Positions 1-11,403 of a stretch of DNA of 64,000 bases are shown here, piece after piece. The DNA is taken from NCBI GenBank assembly GCA_023014365.1, contig JAEBUN010000008.1, positions 434,001-498,000 of the forward strand. Reading direction: 5' to 3'. The DNA is from Lepiota brunneoincarnata. Taxonomy: Eukaryota; Basidiomycota; Agaricomycetes; Agaricales; Agaricaceae. Below the pieces are notes generated by a model, which did not search any database, had not been told where the DNA came from, and was given only the letters and a program-made list of their open reading frames with translations. A program made the position numbers and the translations under genes. Numbering within the stretch: the first letter of the stretch is position 1; every line of letters starts with the position of its first letter.

Positions 1-1270
<1,270 letters not shown>

Positions 1271-2016
1271 TTTCGCATTCTCTGTATACAGGTACGTTCA
1301 ACCTTTCTCCACACAACTTGGGCTCACAGGACCTCTGCAGCGTTCCACTTGTATTCTATACCTGCAACCACATTTATTTAGACTCATATATGGGTACGAT
1401 CGTCAACATTCAGTCAAAAACCTACCCAGCCCAATGCTCTGTTCACTTTGGCACCCATCCGCTCTGACCACGGATCGGTGCCCATTCTTATGAGCAAGAA
1501 GAATATCAGTCTTCCCTGTTTCCTTCCTCTTCGGCATTATTAGGCAAATCTGCAGCAGCGCCTTCTTGGTATTGCTGTGGATGCATGGAGAGGCTAGCCC
1601 TACGGGTTGAATACATTCTACCCTCTTCACTCCGTGTCTGATTGTGAGCCCTTTTTCGCCCTTGTTGCTGCACATATTGACTACGATCTGCAGAATATAC
1701 TTCAATATATCCCTACCCCTGAACGATGCGTGAATTCCATAGTTGGATGGTGCTCCTCAACACTCTGGACGGCGTCATGTGCATACACGCTCGTTCTCAT
1801 TTTACGGGAGCTAGAACAATTTTTGACGCCTGCGATATAAACGAGGAGTCTCCCGCGTTGTTGTTCATCACTCTCTGTCCCTCCGAGATGGTGAAGATGC
1901 GTTGGGTGACATCGGCTACTTTGACCAACGAGTATATCTGTAGTACATTCTAGCTGGTTAAAAATACAAGCAATCCCGTAAACCTGAGGCCAGTGAGCCC
2001 CACACTGGTGGTCAAG
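1271..2016. other. convergent intergenic stretch, no gene seen
   Basis: This lies between the 3' ends of RPT3 and PRO3. It has short open frames on both strands but none shows a recognisable domain or linked exons. It presumably holds both 3' UTRs and terminators. Confidence 0.5.
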
Positions 2017-3249
2017 CTACATTGATGTTTTTTTGGGCTGCCCAAGTTCACTGGCTCGTTCCGTTGCGACTTGTATGCCACGAGCAATTGTTGAACGGAC
2101 TCGACCGTCTTCGAGAGCCAGCAGCCCCGCAATTGTACAGCCTCCGGGAGCTATTGGTATCACATCAAGCGCTGCAGAAGGAGTTGAAGTGGGAGAGGAA
2201 GAAGACGTACTGCTGACCGCATCCTTGATCTGGGCAGGGTGAATATTACCCTGCAATATCATTCGAGCGGCACCCTGGAAAGCTGCATTGATAAAATTAA
2301 CATTGGCCTCTGTGCACACCAACAGAACCCACTTTGCGCAGCAAGTTCCAAAGCCTCGGCCCTTGGCAAGCCCATCATTACACCACCGTCTGCCATCGCT
2401 TCAAGAAAGATGCACACAAAGGCGGGACCCGAACCTGCGAGAGCTGTGCACGCGTCAAAGTGCTTCTCATCGAGGAAACGACAACGGCCAATGGAAGAGA
2501 AGATTTTAAGGATGATGGCGTTGTCGGTTTCTTCGTGAGCTGAAGGAAACAGGGTAGACACGATTGTCATGCCTTCGCGGATCTAGTGAAGGATACATGT
2601 TCAAAACCCTCGGCCCTTTCGGTTCTTAAAAGGGAGTAGGACGAGCCTTGCATGGTGTGTTTGGCATTGCACGGACGACTCGGGTGGAGGGGGACACCCA
2701 TCCTGTGAGTTGGCGAATGGTCACACCTGCGAGGATGCTGATAAGGAGTTTGCCCTCCAGAGCTTCGGCCATCCCTTGCTCGCTCAAGATCAGATGTGCA
2801 AGCTGGGGCTTGCAGCTGCAGCAAAATCACTCTATGACACGGACCTGCGAATGAACACCCGGACACGCACCAAAGAAGGATCACATCTGCCTGCATGACA
2901 GCCTCCACATTTCTAGATGCGTAGACCTCGACTGTATTTCCCAACTCTTTGAAATTCTCAAACAACTTGACCAGCATCTCGGCAGTTGACTCCCGACTAA
3001 CGCATGCAAGGAATCGCGAGGGAACCGATGCGTCTGGTGGGCCTGTTGGCGTGAGCGTACCGGGCGTGTGGACTTCCCACTTTTGAAGAGCGTTTAGGAG
3101 CGAACGTTTGGAGACATCGAGGGACTCGATTACGCCTGAGAGGACAGCGATGCCCATTGTGCCGCATCCTAGTTGTGGATGATGATGAGTGTGATTTATC
3201 TAGCTTGTAGAGTGATTCGCGCACCTAGGACACAGAGTGTGTACCCCAT
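2017..3249 (-). CDS. PRO3: pyrroline-5-carboxylate reductase
   Basis: It catalyses the last step of proline synthesis, NAD(P)H-dependent reduction of pyrroline-5-carboxylate. I read six exons: 3225-3249, 2871-3168, 2647-2815, 2333-2582, 2211-2282 and 2017-2150, giving 316 codons with the stop. The Rossmann motif LGCGTMG spans the first intron. Family blocks MPNTPCKIREGM, TALAGSGPAFV and TPGGCTIAGLLALEDG are all present, and the length (315 aa) is close to fungal Pro3. The intron after TPCK starts with GC (GCTCGT) and ends CACTAG; no GT donor nearby keeps the frame, so this is a GC-AG intron. The start ATG was chosen because MGYTLCVLGCG matches the family N-terminus. The gene is convergent with RPT3. 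Confidence 0.95.
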
Positions 3250-4091
3250 CTCGGTAAGTATGATAAGGATAAATGTTTTCTGGCTTTTTACATCTGTCTC
3301 GTGATTCAGTTCAATTCAATACGCTAGGGAGAACCCATCACCTACCACGGGGCATTGAACACACTCCGGATATTCTCCCTTGGCTCTTACTTCCTCTCGA
3401 CTAGATCGTATCAGTTTGCATCCTGTGATGAGAGAGTCCACGTCGGACATCTAGATACACTGCCGGACTTGAGGTTCGCAACTACCTCCCGGCCCATTTG
3501 CTGTCGGAAGACCTTTCAACGCCCCAGGGGTATTCCTTGTGTAGGGTTTAATGTTTTCTTTTAGCCTTCGCGCCAAAAGTCAGTAAAACTCCTCACCTGG
3601 AATACCACCAGCCAGCCAGCATGCACAGAATCGGCCCACGCATGCATGATACCCGGGCTCCAATTACGAAATTTTAACCCGCCCGTGCAACTTAGTTATA
3701 ATATTGCCATCCTATCAAAATGGTTTCAAATAACGGTCCTTGGATTATTTTTGAGTTTCCGCTTTTAATTGCTGCAACAAATGCCTCGAGGGTACAAGGG
3801 ATATGCCTGCGAGGCTGTGAAAGGGCCTTAGCTTACTGGACGACGGTCTTCAGAGCCACCACTTGGATTAGGTTGGTAGGAAAATACAGAGCTGACATGA
3901 AAATTTGTTCATTCGTCATACGGAACGTCAGACGGCAGTGATCTGACCGTTTGTCAGAGGTGAGAATACATACTATTAGTACATGGAATGTGAGGGAGAA
4001 TGGTGCAGCGTTATGTGACAGGAAGTCTAACGCACGACAAAGAGCTCGCGACCATCGTCCGCGCTTAAACCTCCCACCGAGCCCTAAAGAC
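3250..4091. other. gene-poor stretch upstream of PRO3
   Basis: About 840 bases holding the PRO3 promoter and no convincing coding exon. Short open frames on both strands lack conserved motifs. Together with the P450 remnant to the right it looks like a decaying block. Confidence 0.4.
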
Positions 4092-5435
4092 CTAAATCCC
4101 TTGGCGTAAAGTAAACAAGATTGCCTTCGCTCTGGAGGTCCTAGAGTGAGTCTTCAACCAAAATAAACCTGGGAGGACACAGTATACACCACCGGAGAGA
4201 AACGGCAACCGACACAGGCGCGAGGACCACCTAGAAACTGTGAGTATATTGCCCCAGATACCCGGCACGTTGGCTGCAGCCTGGGGCACGGAATTCCACC
4301 TTTCCGGCCTGACGTTGATGCTTTCTGTCAGAGGCGTCTGGTTATGCAAATCAAAGTCACATACCAGAATTCAGGAGTGTCTCTCCATGTTATCTTGCAT
4401 CTGTTAATCAGGGTTATGGGTATGACAATTTTCTGGCTTTTCACAATTTTGTAGAAAACCACTAAGTCATCAGGTTGTATACAGCTGAATTTACCTGACA
4501 TCGGGACGTACCCTGCCCTTCTTATCTGTTACAAGCGTCTCTAACATTATCTTCAACCGCCTCGTGCGATGCCGCGAAGACAGGAGCATGGAGTCCAAGC
4601 TGTTTCCCGAACGACGGTGTTGAGGGATGGGAGAGAGTTTAATTCTTGCATCGTTGGGTTGTTTGCGGCAACTGTTAACAGTTCCTCACGGAGCTTCTCT
4701 TGATTCCTGGATAGCTTTATCAACAAGGAGTTCTGTGAGTCCTTGAATTTGCGGTGGTCCGAAGGCAAGATTCTAATTGTTTTCTGCCAGGATGTGGGAT
4801 CTTATGAGGGCGGGCTTCCAGAGGTGACAAGACGAACTCACAAGAATTTTGTGCTACATGCTCAGAAAACCCAATACTCAATAGTTATGTTTGCGTTGTC
4901 CAGGCGGAGACGTGACTTACTTGTTTCTTATGAACTTCCGTTTCCTTTACCAGGATACCTGCACCAATCCGACAACAAGTCGATAAAATCGACCATTACA
5001 CTTTCTCTCCTAGAATTCGTTTTGGGGCTGTAGGTGGCAATCTTGGTTCTGATAGATGAAATTGTCCATCAGCGTATGGTTGATGGCTTTCGTGTCGGGG
5101 GTGTACAAGCGATTCCGCTGAAGTGACCCGCAATTAGTGTGAGTCTGTGTTACTCGAAAACAGAGAGCGCACCCAGAAAATGGACCTGTACTTGATTGTG
5201 GGGACATACACTTGAATCCATTCTTCGTGAGTACTCGATTGGTCCTGTGATTCCATCGGGGGTACACCAACACGCGGACTTGCCTCAGATTGCCCATTCA
5301 AAAGTCCGCGCTCAACGGCCCAGGGAAGTGACGGAAGGGCGAGGTCAGCTTGCCATACACGAGCTCGGTGAGTTTGTAGAGTCCGTAAATTCCAGGGGTC
5401 ACATCAAATGTTTCCAGGAGTTTCGACACCGACAT
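4092..5435 (-). pseudogene. cytochrome P450 remnant (frameshifted, internally deleted)
   Basis: Pieces of a fungal P450 follow each other in the right order but cannot be joined into one reading frame. An N-terminal part starts MSVSKLLETF and reads LTSPFRHFPGPLSADF, then an in-frame TGA. Next come YTPDTKAINHTLMDNF, GILVKETEVHKKQ and NLAFGPPQIQGLTELLVDKA. The sequence then jumps directly to the K-helix region LREELL...SLNTVVRET, so helices D to I (roughly 150 residues) are missing. LGLHAPVFAASHEAVEDN follows in another frame, then RPERW and the haem-binding loop FLGGPRACVG, again one frame off. The Arg expected in the ExxR motif reads Gly. Several independent lesions make this a pseudogene rather than one sequencing error. 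No partner cluster genes are nearby. Confidence 0.85.
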
Positions 5436-6236
5436 AGATCTCAGACCAAAACCGAATCCACAGAAGTAATAGAAACGGGCAGGAGGCGGGGGAAGGTGGA
5501 ATTAGCTACAAGTGGATTATATGACTTGGGTCATGGGCGTAGTAACAGCCAGCCGCGTGGGCGGACTGCTCCGGTCGTCGTGGCGAGTTTGACGATCACA
5601 CGTCGCCTGACCTCGCTTGGTTGGTACAATGCGTCTGCGACTGGCCTATGCTCACCGCAGCCTCGAGTATTGAGGTAGATACGAGAGCGGGTTGTAAGGT
5701 AGCTTTCCTCTCTTCCGCAGCTAAGAGTAGTAGGTTGCGCCTGTTCATTCGACGCAGAAACTGGAGCAAATGTCATTATCAGAATTTCCAAGGGCTTAAG
5801 CTTGTGACATCCTGATTCCGAATGCTAGGGGTGAATTAGGAGGCGAGGGTTGCTGTTTCTGGGATCAGTACTTGATTCGTTGGCAAATCCACGGTCGGGT
5901 TCGGTCACGAGGTGATTAATTGGCTCCTCGAAGTTCTGTGTGATAGCACGGCATTTGTGATCTTAGCACGCAAAGGCTTGGGGTGCACAATCCAGGTAAT
6001 CGGACGATCTGCGATACAGCGTGCACAAGTACTGATAAAGAGAGGCGCAGGTATGCCAACACCCGCAGGAATGATTAGACAGCGTATAACGGAAAAGCTC
6101 ACAATCCAAATGTGAACCATCACCCTCTCCTCCAATCTTCGCCTTCCCCTCTTGACATCCATTCTCCCTCGCAAGGACCAGTCTCAACCAGTAAATCCAG
6201 AGTGAGCATTGGCGGAACACCGATCTCATAACGATG
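5436..6236. other. intergenic stretch between P450 remnant and LSM4
   Basis: About 800 bases with no recognisable gene. It holds the LSM4 3' UTR and the former promoter side of the P450 remnant. The open frames present are unsupported by motif or splice structure. Confidence 0.4.
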
Positions 6237-6922
6237 TCATAGTCCACGCCCGCGCCCCCGACCACCACGTATAGGCCCACCGCGACCAGCACCTCCCCTA
6301 GCTGAAGCAAAGAAGTGAGGAACGTACAGTTGGTTTCTAGCTGCACAAGACGAGAAACATACCTCTCGTTGGTGCGCCGCGTCCTCCTAAAAAATCCCAT
6401 ATTAAGAAGAGACCAGTGGCCAACGTCCGAATGAAACATACCTCTGCTCACTCCAGGGTGCCCACCGCGGGTATTTCTATTCGCTTCGCGTGCCCGGTTT
6501 TGCTCTTCTTTTACTTGGTCTAGGAGGGTATCAGGGACCCGCAAATATTTTATCTGCTAAGGTGATCAGCGCATGATCCCGCAAGAAATAATGCAGAGAC
6601 ATACAGTGCTCCCTCGGATGTAGCACTCTTTCAGCTTCCAGAACTTGTCACCGTCCGCGCTTGTCTGGTACACCTCTCGCAGTGTAATGTTCATGAAGTT
6701 GTCACAATTTACTAGATGGCCATTGAACGTCTCCCCATTCTTGAGTTCCACCAGCTAGGTAAAGTTGTACTCTCTGGTGAGGGGGGGGGGGCGTAAGGTA
6801 GGGAAGTGAAGTCCACTTGCCATGGGCTTATTTTGTGCTGCATTAAGAAGAGATAAAGGCAGCTATCCGGCCAAGAGATCAGCAGGCTCCTCCCAGACCA
6901 AAGACCAGATTGGACTAACCAT
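6237..6922 (-). CDS. LSM4: U6 snRNA-associated Sm-like protein LSm4
   Basis: LSm4 is a subunit of the LSm2-8 ring on U6 snRNA and the LSm1-7 ring in mRNA decay. I read six exons: 6920-6922, 6821-6862, 6605-6754, 6442-6553, 6363-6386 and 6237-6301, total 132 codons. Sm motif 1 appears as [14 protein letters not shown] and Sm motif 2 as CYIRGSTIKYLRVP. The C-terminus is the typical Arg/Gly-rich tail ([14 protein letters not shown]), which in the family aids P-body assembly. The first coding exon is only the ATG, directly followed by a good donor (GTTAGT). The second intron starts GCAAGT, so it is GC-AG, and contains a run of 11 G. The length matches compact fungal LSm4 proteins. Confidence 0.95.
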
Positions 6923-7625
6923 TGTGAAAGGCAAGATGCACTATCCATCCGTATTCCAATAGTGTGGGGAAAGGCACGTGACTTAGACTTGCAAGCACCA
7001 AGGACTCGATTAAACGGAATGACGCTGATAGCTTGTTTCCGAGCATCAGGAGTCAGAAAATGAAGGAGCACATAAGTATATCAATTCCATTTGTGCCAGG
7101 TATGACTTTACAGCTGTTAGTCAAGAGAGAGGTAGTGTCGGTGGGGGTAGCGGAAACAGGGACACTCGCAACATATTCTGGATTTCTTTCAACTAGACAC
7201 GGTGTACAGTTGTTTGATGAATTCGGGATGGGAGTGGGATCATCGAAATTCTTAGTGGTAATCTACACGCCTTGTATGTTAATTCCTGTCGAAGTCCCGA
7301 GCCGTCTAGCTCGATGTCTCTATTCTTTTCTATTTCATATAGCCCATGGTCACTGTAGGTACATCATTATGGATCTTTTATATACCTGCTAGCAACGACG
7401 ATCCAGCTACATTACCTGGTAAACAGCTGCACATATTCTCGTCGTACTTAGGTAGCGGTCCAAGCACCTGTGGATCCCAGTTCTCTTACTGGATCCCAAG
7501 TGTGTACATACCCTCGACGTATTCTCACGTGTACTTACCAGTTTTCTATACTGAATCCCAGAGATCCAAATTTATATATTGTGTCTCGAGATATACGTCT
7601 GCACAAACGTCCTATCATCAATTCC
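6923..7625. other. intergenic stretch, LSM4 promoter side
   Basis: About 700 bases between the LSM4 start and the 3' end of the S41 protease. A 119-codon plus-strand frame begins near 7033 but has no recognisable motif or intron structure, so I do not call it a gene. Confidence 0.4.
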
Positions 7626-10495
7626 TCATAGCAAGCGAGCCACGACATCTTTCCAGATTGCAACGGGGTTGTTAACACTGGAGAGAGTTGAACATATGTC
7701 TCAGAGTGAGCATAAGCGACATACGTTTCAAGCGTCAGTGGTAAGTTGAAATCAGCCGGATGGTTTTGCCATTCTGTTGGACGATAGTAGCTTTAAAACT
7801 AGAGCTTTTAACACGATCGTGTAAAATTGACCTTCAGGTTGAGTCGGGTCTTCTATGCCGAAGCCGAGCCTCCATGTGATGCCTTGCACGCCGTTCACGA
7901 GCCTGGTTCGTGTTAGATTCAGCAAGGACGGCCAGTAAGAAATGTGGGTACTTACAGGTCAGGTGGCGCCAATGGGTTGCTCTTTAGCTGTGTCGTCTGC
8001 ATTGGACCGATGTGTTAGCGTAACCAACGGACAATTTTAAGCCCTCGACCCACCTTTACCTCGGTGTCCATCGTCGAAAAGTCGGTGGACTGTCCTCCAA
8101 CAGTGCCACAGTATTGCTGCTGAACTCCTTTCCTACCACCGAGGACGACAGTCTTAGTACCTTCTTCTTTGGCCATGGTAATCTGTATTGCAGTCAGAAC
8201 AGGTAAGTCGTCGTCCAGAACATAGAGGACAAACGCTAAACAGGGCACATGAACTCGCGCATCTACCGTTGTTGACAATGACGACTTTTCCCGGCTCGAA
8301 CAAAGCTTCATCAGGAGGGGTGCTCGGGAAGCCTTCTGGTTGACATTCCTGACCGAGCCTGCGAGGAGCATTTCATTGGTCACCCGTTATCAAGCGAGAT
8401 GCAGAGACATACTGCTGGCTGAAAGCGTCATGCCTTCCATTGATCACTTTCGCAACGGGGGGTTGCAACCAGTCGTCATCTGCTGCAAAAAAGTTGTCAT
8501 TTGCATCTCTCCATTGTAGGGGATTGTATAGCAGCTGCAAGTTGGGGTCGCGATTGTTAGTAATTATTTCCTTGACAATCTGTTGAGCAAGGGGCCCGTC
8601 GCGGGTCGTCGTGTTCAGACCAGCTTGGGGGACGGTAGTTGATTTTGGACCGGCAATCTAAATCGCAGGGGTCAGATGAGGATATACCTGAGTTGCAGTT
8701 AGTGAACTTACAATGCGATGAAGCCACTGAGAAAAAGTCAGCATCATTTTTACAGCAAGTGGCCAAAAACACACACATGGGCAGCACAGATGAATCCACC
8801 TCCATTGTTCGACTATTAGCGGCAATGAACGATGTGTCAAAGGGGTAAATCCAAACATCGGACGCACCACATCCACTATCAATTGCGTTGCGCCAGCCGA
8901 TTTGAGATTCAACAAGCCCTGAAGGAAGCTGCTGAGGAACGACTCGAAATCCCCGTCAGAAAAGCTTCCAAGAGCCATAACACCAGTTTTCTTATCGTCT
9001 AATAAAAAGAACTGTGCAGCGTTGCGACTACCATTAACGGGTCCCGGAGGAGTCAGGGTTGGGGGAAGCACAACATCGGACGGCGGAGCGGTGTCAAGCA
9101 TAACGTTCACAGGCTGTCTACGGGCATCCTCGGCAGAGATGGGGGGCTGTTGTTGGAACTTGGCCACAGGCTTCTCTGGGGGAGCAACTCGCGCTGCAGA
9201 GGGAGCGTTGAGGTCAATTCCGTTGGTGCCAGGGACAGCTTGACAGAAGTTGGCCAAGAAGGATGCAGTATCCGTAAAGTTCCTTCCACCCATGAAGCGG
9301 GACCTATAGGGCAGCTACAGTAGGTTTTTAAGGTCCCCGTCCACTAACAAAGGGAGATCAACACACGGTGATCGTATCTATAGTCTTGCTCCCAATACGT
9401 TGAATCCTTAGAACAACTTGATCACTCAGGGGAAGTGATTGCTGAGCAAAGTTTCCCATTAAATAAGTCCAGGTAGTTCCCGAGGCTTGGTAGCTGGAGA
9501 AGAACCTGCAAAGAATCTGTCGCAAAGAAAGCTAATGCTGAGGGATTGCATGATGCCCACGTATTCTGACGGGTGCCCAATCCCTGAAAGCTACCAGTGA
9601 TCAGAGCATTGGCGTCCACCGCAACGTTGGGATCTTTGCCGTCAATTGACAGGACTTTCGCTCCCGAGAGCTAAGCAAACATAAACCGGATTCTGTATAA
9701 ACACATAGGAGGTACCTGAGAGGAAGAGACACATACCGAGGCGAGTTGGCCCTTCAGCTTTCCAGGGAGCGCATTCTGCCAGACGTCGACCTGGTCAGGG
9801 AATTCTGCAGTTGCGACGGTAAAGGCTTCGGGTGCAATATGGACAGCCTGGTTTCCTCTAGAATCTGTCAACAAGGCGAGCGGAATAGGGAGGTAGTTCA
9901 CGAAAGTGCTGATATGCCTAGGTGAATGACGTCCCAAGCTTTTTCAAGGGGAAGACCTACAATCCTAGGTGAAATTGTCAACTTTGGCTGGATATGGGAG
10001 TGGTACATTGACATACAAAGCAGCGGTTGATCCAAACACAGTGACCATCATTTAGCCTCTTGAAGGTGCGCGAGACATCAACATGCAAATCGTAATCGGA
10101 ACGGTATTTCTGCTGGCTGATTCGCGCCAGATCTCCCAGGAGGTCCTCGTGAACCTCTTGGGTGAAGGGTTGAGGAGCACGAAATTCATAATTAACGGAC
10201 GTGTGGAAAGGCAAGGTCTTGTTGATGACCTCGATAATCTAATGGGGAGGACAGCAGGCGCATTAATAACCAAATTACAAGAGCGAGAGATAACGGTAGC
10301 ACATACGTTCGCCTTCAAAGTCTCGTTAACCTTGATAGAGGTATAGCAATCCCTCACAGATTTTGGCGAGACCCATTTCTGGCCACCGATAGCAGCACAA
10401 GCATCTTCTGCGCGAGGAATAGCCAACGCATCCACACCAAGGTTCGACCCAATCAGAGTCACTAGTAGCAGGAATCTTTCACTGAGCTTCACCAT
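7626..10495 (-). CDS. secreted S41-family (CPAF-like) serine protease
   Basis: The protein starts with a signal peptide (hydrophobic FLLLVTLIG, likely cleavage after VDALA) and resembles fungal peptidase S41 / CPAF-type secreted proteins. In order one sees an N-terminal Cys-containing region, a block YDLHVDVSRTFKRLNDGHC, NYLPIPLALL, a Pro-rich linker, DFESFLSSFLQGL, SNNGGGFICAAHWLHRI, and the catalytic core VVIVNNGRCASSCALFS, where the serine after GRCA is the likely nucleophile. The end reads VQGITWRLGFGIED...IWKDVVARLL. About fifteen exons can be joined with GT-AG introns; one is an 8-nt micro-exon at 9957-9964. I found no frame break. The role is probably extracellular proteolysis; the substrate cannot be told from sequence. 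Confidence 0.85.
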
Positions 10496-11403
10496 TGTCG
10501 AAAGGTTCAGTGTTCAACAGAGATACCAGACAGAATATGCAAGAATCTCCGACCACGAAAGCCAGAAAGATCCTGGGTTGGGGGGAGGAATTATGCGCTC
10601 CCACATGCATATATATACGCCCACCGGTGCCCATCGTTGTGAATTCCAAGAGCAAACAGGTGCAGTCGCGGACCACGTCGCCTGTGCTTCTCTTTCCTCA
10701 GGGGTCTTTTTTAGTCCGAGGGCAGCGTGACCGCGAGAGCATTTCCGTAGGGGTTTAACGAGATTGGCAGAACGAAACATATGATGGGAGAGTCGGCTAC
10801 AGAGTGTATCATATGGTGCTTTAGTCGGTGTGTCGCGGTTATGTATTTATGGGTCTGTCGGTGATGTGAGCCAGTGTCGCTAACGTACGAGTTGTATGAC
10901 AAAGCAGCCGCGAACGCATGGGAGGCTTGGGGCAATATAATGGACCACTCGCTGCCGTTCCAAGGTACAGGGACGCTAAAGTCAATCATGGGTGATGCAT
11001 CTGAGCTCCAACGTAGGGTGGCAAACGGTAATAAACAGGAAAAGAAGGCAAGGACCGAAGCATTTTCGGAGCAGTGCGCGTGGTAGTGGGAAGTCAATGC
11101 ATCAGCTGAATGGCTCTCCTTATCAGTTCACCAACCAACCTGGGCAAGGGCTTCATTTCCTCGTTCCTCAGGAAGGAAGCATGAAATGGGGCAGGGAAAT
11201 CGTAATGATACCACAGTAGGGGAAAAAAGAGGAAAATATAAACAAACTACAAATACACTGCAAGCTAGCTCGACGGGCGCGAACCTTGTGGCGGTAACAT
11301 GGGAGGAAACGCGTGCACAATATTGAACCTATGACCATGGGAAAATGGGTTCGCAGACACGAGTAGAAGAAGCAGCACAAGTCAACCGGATGTTGTCAAG
11401 CGC
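10496..11403. other. promoter of S41 protease and 3' flank of PhoD-like gene
   Basis: About 900 bases between two minus-strand genes. Apart from the TATA-like element near 10609 I see no supported feature; a 128-codon minus-strand frame near 10711-11097 has no domain. Confidence 0.4.
10600..10618 (-). promoter_or_regulatory. TATA-like element before the S41 protease
   Basis: A TATATATA run lies about 115 bases upstream of the protease ATG on its strand, a typical distance for a fungal TATA box ahead of a short 5' UTR. Inference from position only. Confidence 0.4.

Noticed and set aside
6778..6791. Run of 11 G suggesting a quadruplex or sequencing artefact in LSM4
   Set aside because: It lies within an intron whose borders and phase are sound; a single run does not form a quadruplex.
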